Of a stretch of DNA of 64,000 nt, positions 35,408 to 48,800 are shown piece after piece; position 1 is the stretch's first letter; each line of letters starts with the position of its first letter. The position numbers and the translations under genes are program-made. The notes below the pieces were generated by a model. The model was given only the letters and a program-made list of their open reading frames with translations, had not been told where the DNA came from and ran no database searches. The DNA comes from Daedaleopsis sinensis (lineage: Eukaryota > Basidiomycota > Agaricomycetes > Polyporales > Polyporaceae), in assembly GCA_033807695.1 (NCBI GenBank), contig CM066310.1:2418001-2482000 (forward strand). The letters run 5' to 3'.

Positions 35408-38400
35408 ACGTCATGTGTGACACGTACTGGATCGACGGTGGAGTCATATATCCGCTGCGCCTGGCGGACTGAATCTGAGTCTTTGTTTTTACCCCATTTG
35501 TCAATGGAATAGAAGCGGTATAGTTTTTTTCCAGTATCACGCGCGAATTTCTTAGCGTTCATGGAGTTGATCCCGTCGCGATGCGAGTTTCGAGCAGTGA
35601 TAATCGATACTCCTCCAAAATTACCCGCGAGGTGAGAGTTGTCACCTGAACGAGGATGACACACACGGGTGTTCAACGTCGCGATATCGTCCGCGGTACA
35701 GCGAGCGTAGCGCATGTTTTCGAGAGCACGACGAAAGCGTACATCATCCTCCGAAAGACCACGCTGTCGCATGTTAGTCCGGAGGATGACAACGGTCGTA
35801 AACAAGTGCCAAAGCGCTTTCCCTAAGGCACGCTTTTGGTCGAATTGTCTCACCGAAGATGTCCACGCGCCCACCGCTCCGCTATACAGCGGAGGAGCGT
35901 TAGCAGGAGGAGGAAGTTGCGCGAAGTCGCCGGCCAAAATGATGTTCTTCCCGCCGAAGCTGAGAGTGCTATCTCCGAAGGCCTTCGTCAGCTGCTCATG
36001 AATGAAATATAACGCGTTGCAAGATATCATAGATACCTCGTCTATAAACACGAGGTCGACGTGTTCAAACCGTCCACGTATTTTCTCCAAAGTTCGAATG
36101 GAACTAAGTTGTTCACCAGTCTTAGCGGAAAAACCCAGAACAGAGTGATATGTAGAGCCCCCAACAAGAGCGGCGCTGCTGCCAGTTGGACCCAACACAA
36201 TGAACCGGTGAGACTCGTTGCGACGGTCGAGAAAACACATGAGCGCCTTTAGAACCCGAGATTTGCCGGTGCCGCCCATCCCTCCCAAATACATCCGAAA
36301 GGGCGTCTTATCATGATGATGCAAATGAGTCGCGGTGAGGACGAACACCCGTTGCTGCTCCGAGTTCAAAGTGAAGTCGCTGATCATATGGTGCAGGAGC
36401 AACAAATTGGGATCCTGCAAACCTCGAGGAACTCCCGATTGAAAGGCGGAATGCAACCAGGAGTTGACTTCCGCAAGGGATACCTCACGCACGATATTCG
36501 AATGCTGCGCAAAGTGAGAGGAATCAGGCGAGTCAACGGTGCGTGTGCCCCCTTGCATGCGACTTCTCTCATTGTCTCGCGCTTTTTGCAGAAATAACTT
36601 CCACTGGATAGGAGAGCGAGAAGGCAGACCAGAAGCAACAGGTTGACAGTCGGTTCCATACTCAGGTAACGAATGGTGACCGGTAATGTTTAAGATGGAT
36701 TGAATTTCGTTCATTTCAAGAGTATTTTTCGAAGAACGCTTCCCTGGAGGACCGGTGTTAAGCACATGGTCAAGGGTATCGGAGGTGTGTTCTATGCCGG
36801 CGTAATCCATAAGCTCCATACCGGCATCAGTAGAAAGCAACGCATCATCCTCTGGCGAGTCGGAAGACATACCGACACCGACTTCACGGCGTTGTGCTGC
36901 GAAATCATCTCGTGCGTCCAAACACTCATACAGGACGTTCATGTTCCTGATAACCTGCATGTGATCGCGCTGAAACTGAACAGGACTGAATGCATCCGCC
37001 CATGAAGACGCCAGACCACGTAGGTCATCCGGAGTACGCCAGCCCCCCGGTTTGAAGAACACAAGCATGCTCATGCAGTACTGTTCTCGATCCCCTTTGT
37101 CTGGCCTGGGCAAAGTCGCACCGATAAAGTTTAGTACGTAGCGTTTAGACACCGGGCGTTCAACCACAGTATGTGTAGATCTCCGAACATGGCCAGGCAA
37201 AAAGGAGTGGGTTCCGACAGGCACGCGCGCTCGAACGCGGTCAGCACCATGCGAGGGTTCCTCGTCGCGTTCGCACGCATCTTCTGAACCGCTTGAAGAA
37301 GAGTCATCCGCAACATATATGTTCCGCCGAGCGGGAATTTTGCGAATATCAGTGCGGCACAAAAAATCGTACAGCGTCCAACTCTCAAAAAAAGACGGTC
37401 GGTGAGTGTAGTCTGCGACTTTACTCAACTCCACCACTCCATCAGGCGACGTACCCAACAATATGCGCTCCTGCTGCAACTCAGTGGTGTGATCGGTCTC
37501 GGGACCTGCGTCATCTAAGTGAGGAGCAACCGGTTGCGCGGGTTCATAGGGCCTGGCAACATACCGGCAGTATGGAAACCAGTGAAATGTCTTAAACACG
37601 CAGTCCGTGTAGTGATCTGGATAACCCAACAGGTACGAACACGCCGCTGGCCCGCCGGTCTCAGCAGATGCAGAGAGAGCATTCACCATCTTCACAATCA
37701 GGGTGCGAGCGACGTCAGCGCTTTGTGCAGACGATTGCTCAATAAGTTCTTTACTACGATCGAGCACGGAACGCACGGAATCAAAGAACACCTCGGTGGA
37801 CAGCTTGCTCTTAGTAACGTAGTCGGTAACGTACGCAATGATCGCACGGACCTGTGTACCCGACAACAGGCAAGTCACATCGGAGTTGCACCGTAGCAAA
37901 TAACTCAACACAGGATGATAGGTATTTATCCAGCCGTTCGTCTTACGAAATCGAATAGCGCCACTGGAACGGTCGACTTGAGTCTGAGCATACAAATCGC
38001 GTGGAAACCGTGCTCTGCAGAACCCGGGAGGTTTGCCTCTCCAGCACCCTTTGCCGTGGTTGGGATCATGACGGTTTGACATGAACACAACCTGATCTGC
38101 ATCGCGAAGAAGTTGTTGATACCAATCTGCAGCAGCGACATCAACGCGGTCCGGGCTAGAAGGCTGCACGGTGGCAGGATCACGCACCCCGGCTCTCGCA
38201 CGCGTGCGCACGGCGGGCTCATCTCCACGCCGTGAGATATAGTCGTCCTCGAACTGAGAACGCAATTCATCCTCAGTAGAGACGCTGTAATCTCCGGTAT
38301 GACAAGATTCCAGCCACTCCAGCAAGTCACTCTCAAATTGAGGATCGGACAGTAAGCGGTCACGCAGTTCTTGAGGGCTCACAGCGTCTTTAATCCACAA

Positions 38401-40740
38401 CAGCAGGTGAAGATGCAACGTCATCCGACCTTGAGACTCCACCGTGCCATAGTAACTTTCGGTGGGTCCGAACAGACCCGGACGACCGTCCCCGGAACGA
38501 AGCACTACACGAATGAACGTAGTTACTAGAAGGTGAAAAAACCGAGCAGCGCCGACCGGGTTGCCAGCGATCGCACGTAAACGATGGTCGGAGGAGCGCA
38601 GAGTAGGTGCTAGCACGGACAGATCCACGTCTTCACCACAATAATACAAACATAACGGATTTTTAAAGTCAGCCGGAGCGAATGTAATGAAAAAAACGGG
38701 AACACCTTTTTTATAAATCAGAGACCGAATCTCATTACGCTGATATTTGCGTGAAGTGGTCGAGCCGTCCACATGGCCGGCAACACGATCGACGATAGAG
38801 ATAAGGTCAAAGCACTCCTTCTCTGCTGGAGTGTTGGGAGACACATGCTCGCCAGCAGATGCGCGGCGAATTATGCTATCTAGAGCGTCACGGTCAACGT
38901 TCAAAATCTTGGAGGCTACAGTGTCGAAATAACCTCGAGTGGTCAGCAGGTATCCACTTTGTGCGGAAGATCTGATCTGACGTTGATTAAAAGCAATAAA
39001 GGGATAGCAACGATCCAGCTGGAACCGCCTATCGGCGTAGAAAAGGTTAGCTCGTGTGTGCCGGGTAGAATCCAGTCGGGTAGATATGCCAGAATTGCCA
39101 AATCCGCCCAGACCGTACGGATACAGCCAAGGGAACATGCCGGGGTACAAGTCAGGGTTGTGATACACAGACTGAGGTTGGATGTCCTGCCCGTAAGCCA
39201 AAGCGTTACCGCCGTTTTCAAAGTACCGTATAGCATATGCGACCTTCGCGTCGTAGCTCATACTTGCAAGTTCGGTAGCAGCTAAAGCGTGCACGACGAA
39301 TGAGCATTCGCCTGTAACGACACCCCGATTGGATTCAGTCTCATACGAAGCTAGGGTCTCGGGGGCGTCGCCATCTCTACCCTTTAGGTAGGTGACATGG
39401 ACTGGTGGGTGATCTTCAGAGTATTGGGCCAGGTTCTCGTATGAGATACCGATGTCGCTGTACGTATCCGCGTTGAGCCTCATGCAATTCAAGCTCGCCA
39501 GAATTACGTGATGTCTGACAAGAAACGGGGTCCTGCGGACGTCGTTGTCACTGGCCTTAGCGGAACCCACAAACAAAATCGCAAGTGAACGCTCTATGTC
39601 TTCTTTGGGGGGGGGCAGCATATCATACGCACGAGCGACGGGCTGACCAAACACAATAACGTTCGCAGACAAGTATCGCTGACCGAGCGCAACCTGCGCT
39701 ACACAAAAACTGTGCCGATGTCGAGCGATCATCAACTGCTCCACGTAGGACAGGTTCTGGAGCATCGCGGGGACAGCCCCAACCCATCGACCGTTGGCCA
39801 ACGCGTGCCTAGGTATCCGACCCAATCGGACGGACCGCATGCAGACATCGCAGGCAGTCATGGAGGACTTGCCGTCGACAACAGTCACCGCTGGTTCGTA
39901 CACGATAGGCCCCGGGATTTCTTCAATGGGATCGCTATCGGTCGCACGGTAGCGTCGAGTGATACCTTCACCAGCACGCTCTAAACAAGAGAGGTTGACG
40001 GAGTCCATGGAAACCACAGAGACGGATCGCGCAGCGACTAACGACCCACACACCGCACAAGGAAGCTCTGCTAATGAAACCGCAGAGGTGGCCGAGCACC
40101 ATTCACGCACGATGTCGGCTTTGACATCGACGGTCGCAGGTGGTGGAGGAAAGTTCAAGTTAAACGCGGTCGCACCACCAACCGCTCGACGGACAGGAAT
40201 AGGTATCAACTGAACAACTGTCAACACTGACAGACACGGTAAAGAACAGATGTGCACGCGCAGAGCACATAACAGCAAACTGCGATCGCGGCGAGCAGCG
40301 CGGCTCAAGCGAACACCATGCAGGACAGCCAACTCGGACAGAACGCGGAGACTGCCACGAACAGTATCTCCATACGGAATACGAACAACCACAACCGGGG
40401 GTTCCACGTCGACAACGTTAGCTACACGCGTAAAGTTCAGATGCCTCCCGCGAAAATCGCAATCGGGGAGAGCGCCCGCCATGAGCTCGTAGGTCAGGAG
40501 CTCGAGTCGACTGTAGAACTCTGAGTGCCCCTGAGCAGGATCAGACACAGTGGACGGAGACGGGCGAACCTGAATAACGCTCAAAATCGACGCGCACGTC
40601 ACATCGCAGCGGTGCAAACCGAGCAGACGAGCGACAGACACGTTTGTGTTACGATCCGCTCGAGAAAGACGGATGCCATGAAGATGGGCAGTGTCACGGA
40701 GCACGCGAGAGCCAGCGGAGAGGGCGACGGACAGAGGAGC
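35402..40740 (-). pseudogene. Helitron Rep-helicase copy D, both ends lost
   Basis: The frame 35380-40809 (1809 codons) contains nearly all of the N-terminal region, Rep and the first half of the helicase, including Walker A and B. It breaks at VTHDVSP, then reads a few foreign codons (VSVHCV) from an inverted-order fragment and stops; later helicase motifs and the protease-like domain are lost. The 5' end is cut at APLSVALSAG and fused to the outer edge of the next accessory block (40740/40741), so it has no native promoter. Two residues differ from the other copies: QQRVFVL instead of QQRAFVL and DQKRALG instead of DQKCALG. Confidence 0.88.
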
Positions 40741-41073
40741 TGTCGGTGACGTTGACGTGTGAATGTCCGTTGGCAGAAAGGGAGGTCGGCATGTCGAGTG
40801 GATGCACATGCGCGGATAATGACTAATAGCGGAATACCAGAAATGAAAAAAGACGGATGCAACGCAGTAGTGTGGAGTGCGGAAGGAGCGGAAGTGAACG
40901 GATACGGTGCGGCGGCAGAGGAGGTGCGGGTCGCGTGCATGTTACCGCGGAGGTGATGTCGGGGTAGGAAGAGCCACACCGACAACTACATATAAGAGTT
41001 GTGGACGGACGCGGAAGGCAAATAAGTTAGTTCGCGTACAAACAACTACAGCAAAGATACACTGACAACAACG

Positions 41074-42186
41074 ATGGCATTCTTCGCAGGTGAGCACAGA
41101 TATGTTGAAGTGGTGTTGGAGCTGACAGTTGTGCAGTTGACAACCAGCAATGCCGCACGAAGTGGGATGACGGCGTCGGAATTGCAGATCCTGCGCCGCC
41201 AAACGTACCTGCGTGGAGAATCCTCCCCACCGACTACGAAAGTTTGTGCGAGAGACTCACGTTGGACGGTGTTGGACGGAGCGACCGCGAGGTGTTGTTC
41301 TGTCACCCAGACTTGGATCGCGAGAAGCGTACCGTGGCGTTAGCGCTGAGGTTACAAGGGGTAGTGGCCGACGTCAAGATCAATGCCACTGGCAACTGGA
41401 CGGGGTGAGTGTTTATGATCGTGTTAGCAGTGGTGTTCTGATTTCTGTAGTCATCGGGAGGATGCTCCGAAGGCGAGGCAGTGGGTGACACTCACTGGTG
41501 GCGGAAATCAGGCCGCTTTTCGTCCTCAGAAAGACGGAGTCCACAACATCGAGGAGATCATTCGGAACATGGCAGGGGCGGACCAATCGGTGCATCATCC
41601 CAACGACGGCATGCTGAAACTGCAAAGAGGAGTGTTCACGAAAGTGAGTAGAGACTGACACCGGTGATATGAACGCGGTCGTGCTGACGACTTACAGGCC
41701 CGAACGGAGGTACAGAGTGCGCCCATCAACATGAGCAAGCACGAAGATCCACAGGGTCGCGCAGCCGGTATGATGCCAGAGTGGTATGTCGATCATCGCA
41801 TCAAGACATGGGTGAAGAACGCGGAAGGTGGTTTTTCCCCGGTGAATGCGTACGCTATCCGGAGGGGTGATCTGGTGGACGTGTTGACGACCGTGGAAAT
41901 TGTGAGCATCAAGGCCAAACGTGGATGGCGAGTGGAGGTACATTTCTCTCCCCAAGAGATTGTTCGGCTAGAGGTTGCGAAGAACATGCAGGTGAGTAGA
42001 TTACATACCGGAGGTTATTGGTGGAGACTAACCCGGTTTTTGCAGGGACGGGCGAAGCGACTCGCATCTGTTGGCCAATACAACGTTGCTGCAGAACGCA
42101 AGCATGATGTCGTGGAGACGTTCGGAGTGCGCGCACGTGAGGGAGGTGAACGGGCAGACGAGGATGGGATGGAGACTCGGGAGTAG
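41074..42186 (+). CDS. Helitron accessory gene acc4: OB-fold-like protein (copy 2)
   Basis: A copy of the gene at 22769 shifted by 18305 bp, with the same five exons (41074-41089, 41137-41404, 41451-41643, 41698-41991, 42046-42186), splice sites and 303-residue product; I saw no disabling change. Its TATA box lies at 40989-40995. Upstream, the block edge at 40741 is fused directly to truncated copy D, so the promoter keeps only ~330 bp of its own sequence. Confidence 0.7.
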
Positions 42187-42307
42187 CCACTGAGAGGGGG
42201 AGAAGGAGTGCGCGGAACGAGCTGTGTTTGCATTGAAGGGGACTGCGACAAGATGCATATCGAAGCACGAATAGTTGTACTGGAAGCTGGAGAGGCGAAC
42301 AACATGA

Positions 42308-43276
42308 TTAACATCTAGCACTGCGGCGGAGATCTTCACGACGAATGAGGAGCACTATCGACCGAAAACGCACTTCCACACTGTACTGGACAGGATTACT
42401 TCCCCGGACAATGCAACATCGTAGTCGAATGACATCTCCGACGTGCAGTGTAGGCTCGGAGCTGGACATCGCGGGACCGCCAGATTCATCACTAATTTCA
42501 GAGAATGCCTGGGATGAATAGTCAGGGTGATGCCCAGATGATCGAACGAGTTATTCACCTCGCCCGCGGCTGTAAAACTTGACCGGTAGAAAGCCTTCAG
42601 GACCGAGCAGCTGCTCGGACGATCTGCTGAGAGAGGCGTTAGCGGCGACGTTCATTGCGGGAGTAGCGAAGCACGCACAAGGTCGGTTCATGTTGTTGAT
42701 AACGCGGAGTGCATCTCTGTCGACACCGCGCAACAGAGACACGTGGATGAAGGAGGCAGTGATATCGCACGGACTACCAACCTCCCACCTGAATTTCTGC
42801 AGTACCCCGACTACAGAGAACTCGAACAACCGACTGTTGTTACACAGCACACGGGCAAGGATGCGTGGTCCCCATTCAACGGTGGAGGGGATGTTTGATA
42901 ACGTGCACACGCCGTCGCGGCGGTCTTCCAACTCACGATGTAAATATCTACACAAAAAAATCAGAATGTGTCCTGGATATGCAACACAGCGTCTCACGGA
43001 TAGTGATGTCCTCTTGAGAAGTCGCCCCACGACGGGAAGCACAGTTGCAGCTTACGCAGGGCGTAGTCGTGAGCAGCGACATCTTGAGAATTGATAGACA
43101 GTCGAGCACGGCTGGTACTAACGCTGCAGGTAAGACGGGAATATAGACATATTGATAAGCGAACGAACATACGTAGAAGACGCAGCCAGTGGCCCAGTGC
43201 GATACGCGGAGGGCGGGTTCCAATGATCGGGCAGAGCGAGAACGAGGTCGCGCATTTCGTCGTTGGAGGGAGTCAT
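42308..43276 (-). CDS. Helitron accessory gene acc3: second OB-fold-like protein (copy 2)
   Basis: A copy of the gene at 24003-24971 shifted by 18305 bp (exons 43276-43173, 43123-42998, 42947-42584, 42508-42308) with the same reading frames and the same weak GTCAAG donor before the last exon. The preserved frame in two copies gives little independent support, because the copies are nearly identical. Confidence 0.58.
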
Positions 43277-43678
43277 AGTGAAGTAGGTACCACCGGAGGT
43301 ATTGAAAATCGCATGATGTTATACGGCAAGATTGAGGCTGAGAGCGGCTGACCGGATGGAGGGTACACAGACAGAGGCGGACAGATATGTGGCGAAGACG
43401 GCGTGGTGTGTAGTGAACCTTGCGCACCTAATCGTCCACGGAGGCCAACTATCAGACTAAATGCGAACGAAGTGTGCCAGGGGATTGAGAGGGAGCTTTG
43501 AAGCGGGACGAAGACGATGACGGCAGGGAACGAGTTAAGCGCTCGCGGCGAATTCGCAGTGGTCGTACGCGCGCGCTAAAGATGTATATTTCGGATAATG
43601 GTATGTGAACGTTCATTTAAACAGGGAAACCGCGAAGTAATGATACAAGTAGGTACATATACATCATCGATCTGTGGT

Positions 43679-44468
43679 TCAACGTGAATTGAGATCGGAC
43701 AGCGCACCAGCCACCAACAGGCGAGACATCGGTCCCGGTAAAATGTTCGCCAGCTGGTGCGAGAGAAACAAGCGAACGTCTGGAGCGTCGGTCAAGATGC
43801 GCTGGGGCGTGTTACTGTCCAGGTGCAGTTTGATCATCGCGAACAGCTGTATGCAAACAGTTGGAGTCAACAGCCACAACCACCACAACGACTTTCTCAC
43901 CTGGCCAAAGTCGGTGAACAACTTGTACGTGCACATGTACGCGGTGCAGTGCTCAGCTACGGCGGGCACAATACGGTCTTGAGAGTGGTGGATCAGGTTG
44001 CGTCCGGGGTCGGTGGTACCGGCGGCGGTGAGGCGTATGCAAACTTGGCCATGGCAGTCACCGCGGGCGCAACCTTCGACGTACAAGGCGAGCACCACTC
44101 CCACCTGTGAATGGATATCAGAGACGTAACGTAGAACAAAGTGGTAGGCATACGTGAGCATCGGGAATATTTCCGCTGTATGCCGATGGCTGCATGAACA
44201 TGGTAGGTTCGGACTGTACGAATGTAACGGTGAGCACGGTGGAGGATACGGTATCTGCGCACCATACCATAATCTTCCTCAACGAGTGGCGCATTGATGC
44301 GGAGGCTGGTTCATACGCGCAGTGCACTCTCGGAATGTCGATCCAGGACAGAACGTGGGCGAGCGCTCGGAGGTAACCATGGCCAGCAGGTCCGTTGATG
44401 TAGACCACAATCGGGACAGAGTTTGACGACATGTCCGGAGTGGAGGTGTGCAACGACAGGCTGACCAT
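43679..44468 (-). CDS. Helitron accessory gene acc2: unknown protein (copy 2)
   Basis: A copy of 25374-26163 shifted by 18305 bp; exons 44468-44154 and 44104-43679, 246 residues, no change seen. Function unknown. Confidence 0.48.
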
Positions 44469-45403
44469 CGGTCGACATGTTATAGTATGAATTACGCGGT
44501 AAATTTGCAGTTCAAACGAGCTACGGTAGGCGAAGAGCGGAAGTGCGAAACGGGATGCAAACCGACAGGAGAGAGATCGGTCGGATCGGATGCGGGAAGA
44601 TAGTGGCCGCGGGTGGTGCCACCGGACAGAACGTGAACGGACTGCAGGCAGAGGTAGGACAGGAGGATGACCCCGTGCCGAATGCCGTGGGCCACACGTT
44701 CGGAAGGAGCGCATGCATGTGAACGAGATCGGAGCGTCTTCAACGGCACGGCGTGGACTACGGGCTGTGGTCAGAACTCGCACAGGAGGATGACATGACA
44801 GAGGGGCGCACATTGAAGCCGAGTGGACGTTGCGATAACCGCCGGTGGCGGGAGGAGCATATTCAATCAGGCAGATGTCGACTAGGGGGTGTGCGCACAG
44901 GGGGATAACAGGACAGAGGGTACAGATCGGAAGCTGACAGGACAGAGCGCATACTGCGGGGCAAAAACTGGGTGTTCAGATACAATGCGACAACAGCGGA
45001 CATTGGGACGGTGCGCAAGGAGGTGAACGACAGAGGAGCGTCTTGAACGGCACGGATGTCGACTAGGGGCTGCTAGGGGCACTGACCGGAATCTGAGTGG
45101 ACTGTGGTCGGAACGTGAACGAGTGAGGAGGCGAGCCGCATACCCGGTTAGAAGGCATGACGGAAGGGGTGCTGCAAATGTGCACACGGGCTTCGAACGG
45201 ATACAGAGCAGGGAAGTGGCGGAGTGAACACTGAGCGAGTACGGGCCCTGAGAGGAGCGGATGAGCGGGAGAGTAAGGAGCGGATGCGGCACGAAGCTAG
45301 GGGCGGTTAGACAGTGAGGTATGCGAAAATACGTGATTAGAGACGTTGTAGAAACGTATATATGGGTCACTGGACGGGGCTTACCGACGCTGACCGATAC
45401 ACA
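44469..45403. promoter_or_regulatory. divergent promoter region acc2/acc1 (copy 2)
   Basis: Same purine-rich sequence as 26164-27098. TATATAT lies at 45357-45363 before acc1. No gene supported. Confidence 0.48.
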
Positions 45404-45802
45404 ATGGTATACCAAGTGAGTATCATAATTCACAGAGCCTCCAAGTGAGAAGCTGACCAATCTCAGGTGAAGAACATGCGCGCTCTAGTCATTCCCGTTG
45501 TTGGGAATTGCAAGTACATGCATGTCGTTGTTCACCGTTACGCAGACGCGGGTGGTCACGACATAGCGATCACGTCGGCGTCGTACTCCATCGCCGGTGA
45601 TCAATACGAACACAGCAGCTTCGCCCGCGACCTCGCGGCGAGACCGATTTGGCGGGGATATACGGTATACATCACGCACCCTTCCCCGGCGAACGGGTGG
45701 GCGGGCGAAGCCCTCGTTTTCAAGCGGAGCTGCCTGGGCAAGTCGTTCGTCAATATCCGCAACGAGGACAGGAGATGCGCACTGAAGGTCGCTAGAAGGT
45801 AA
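45404..45802 (+). CDS. Helitron accessory gene acc1: small conserved protein (copy 2)
   Basis: Exons 45404-45415 and 45467-45802, 115 residues, the same as copy 1. It converges on the 3' end of transposase copy E, as copy 1 does on copy C. Confidence 0.66.
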
Positions 45803-45878
45803 GCGCACACTGCAGCGTTGCTGCCCAATCATACTGAGACTGTTCCAGGGCCATTCGCATTGCCGGGTTGACTGTCCC

Positions 45879-48800
45879 TCAGTCAGCTCGAGCGTAGAGA
45901 TAATGACTCGCAGGTGCCCCCCGTGCGGATCTTAGGAAAGCCGGATGGGGTGGAGATTGCTCGGGGATGCAGTTACGGCCTGTAACAATACCATCGTGAT
46001 ACCACACACGGTGGTCACGGTCGATGTAACGTGCGGTGTAGTGGCCAGGTGAGAAGTACAGCACACCAGCCAAACGCCAGTGTACATGTGAATTGGTATC
46101 ATCTGTGAGAGTGAGGTCCAAGTCTGGAATAAGTTCACAGTTTCGGAGAGTCTCGAACATGAGGATGTTAGGACATTGACGCAGAGCGACGCGAACGGTC
46201 ACGGAGGCGTGGCACACCATGCAAGGGGCAGAGTATGCAACGCGCAAAAGAGCGGTAGCGTAAAGTTGAACTGAAATAGAAAGGGCCGCGGTCTCCCAAT
46301 CTGGTGGACACATCCACATGCAAGTCATGCCCAGGTCAGGTACGTGTGTAGGTATCAAACCACACCGCTCGCAAGTACCGACCACGCGTCCAAATGCAAC
46401 TGGAGAGTTAAGCATCAATCGGGCAAACTCGGACAGAACAGCACCGTGCGGACCAGTACGAGGGAAAGCAACTCGGTCCAGAGCGCTGACAACGTCCCGG
46501 ATAGCGTCCCGGGTGACTTCCAGATACGATATGTCCTGCGAGATATGAGGAAGCGCGGTGGCAAACATGGTGAACAGAGGATTACAGGGCAGGACTGACT
46601 GCGCCCAGTCCACACCGTGGTCGACGGACAAATTCCACAGAATCGTTAACAGTGCATCGTACGAGCAGCTGTAATTCGCACTGTCCCAAATCAGACCGTG
46701 TCGGACGCAAGCAGAGGGTGCATCGACGGGGACGGTAGCAGTCACGGAAGGCGCGAGGTCGTAGGCCGCGCGATTGGGTTCTGCGAGCGGATTGGTCCGC
46801 TTCTTGCGACGAGAAGATGTCCAGTCCCCTGTCGGTGAACGAGCTCGCTTAGTCGCGGAAGAGCTGGTGGGAGCACGAGGAGCTACTGAGTGAGATGGCG
46901 CACCGCTTACCGACAACGCAAGTTCGGCGTCGGATGCAGTGGACCAGTTCAACACAGGGGGAACGAGAGCCGGTACGAAACGCCTCCCGTGGTGAGCCAT
47001 ATAAGCCGCTATGATAGCGCCGCGAGTAACGCCGAATATAGAGGGATGAAGGTTGTTTTCAACCCGAAGCCGAGTGATATCATCCAGAATTTCTAGTTCG
47101 CGGTATTCGCGACGGAGGTCGGCAGCCGCGCCACCCTGTACGTAGGAACGGTCGAAGCCTTCAATTATCAATGTGTTCTTCAGAGACGAGCTGCGAGAGA
47201 GACAGGTGTAAATAGACTGATGTGTTCGACAAAGTTTCAAGTACAGTACGTTATACTCAAGTGTGCGTCCTTGGCATGCAAAGTCTGTCATGGAAAAGTT
47301 GGGCAACACCGCCACTTGCTCCCGTTGAACAGATACGTATAGGTCGTTTACCGGAAGTAAACAACGAACCGGTAATCTCTGACGTCCGAGAGGAATGACA
47401 TTCAGAGGCAGTCCTTCGAGATGAACATCTCGCGGTGGATTGACCAGCCTGACAAACAGCGTGTCAAGTGTCAGTCTACCGAGGTGAACTCGAGAAACCC
47501 AGTCGTAAACGACAGCTTCGGCGCCGTTAGTAGCACAAAGCTCGGTTGCTTCGTTATGCTTCAAGAGAACAGGCATCCCGATGCACAACTCCAAGATGCC
47601 CGCATGATGTTCTGTGAGCGCAGGCGGCACCTTCCAAAGCACCTTCTGCAACCTCGGCGAAACGTCATGTGTGACACGTACTGGATCGACGGTGGAGTCA
47701 TATATCCGCTGCGCCTGGCGGACTGAATCTGAGTCTTTGTTTTTACCCCATTTGTCAATGGAATAGAAGCGGTATAGTTTTTTTCCAGTATCACGCGCGA
47801 ATTTCTTAGCGTTCATGGAGTTGATCCCGTCGCGATGCGAGTTTCGAGCAGTGATAATCGATACTCCTCCAAAATTACCCGCGAGGTGAGAGTTGTCACC
47901 TGAACGAGGATGACACACACGGGTGTTCAACGTCGCGATATCGTCCGCGGTACAGCGAGCGTAGCGCATGTTTTCGAGAGCACGACGAAAGCGTACATCA
48001 TCCTCCGAAAGACCACGCTGTCGCATGTTAGTCCGGAGGATGACAACGGTCGTAAACAAGTGCCAAAGCGCTTTCCCTAAGGCACACTTTTGGTCGAATT
48101 GTCTCACCGAAGATGTCCACGCGCCCACCGCTCCGCTATACAGCGGAGGAGCGTTAGCAGGAGGAGGAAGTTGCGCGAAGTCACCGGCCAAAATGATGTT
48201 CTTCCCGCCGAAGCTGAGAGTGCTATCTCCGAAGGCCTTCGTCAGCTGCTCATGAATGAAATATAACGCGTTGCAAGATATCATAGATACCTCGTCTATA
48301 AACACGAGGTCGACGTGTTCAAACCGTCCACGTATTTTCTCCAAAGTTCGAATGGAACTAAGTTGTTCACCAGTCTTAGCGGAAAAACCCAGAACAGAGT
48401 GATATGTAGAGCCCCCAACAAGAGCGGCGCTGCTGCCAGTTGGACCCAACACAATGAACCGGTGAGACTCGTTGCGACGGTCGAGAAAACACATGAGCGC
48501 CTTTAGAACCCGAGATTTGCCGGTGCCGCCCATCCCTCCCAAATACATCCGAAAGGGCGTCTTATCATGATGATGCAAATGAGTCGCGGTGAGGACGAAC
48601 GCCCGTTGCTGCTCCGAGTTCAAAGTGAAGTCGCTGATCATATGGTGCAGGAGCAACAAATTGGGATCCTGCAAACCTCGAGGAACTCCCGATTGAAAGG
48701 CGGAATGCAACCAGGAGTTGACTTCCGCAAGGGATACCTCACGCACGATATTCGAATGCTGCGCAAAGTGAGAGGAATCAGGCGAGTCAACGGTGCGTGT

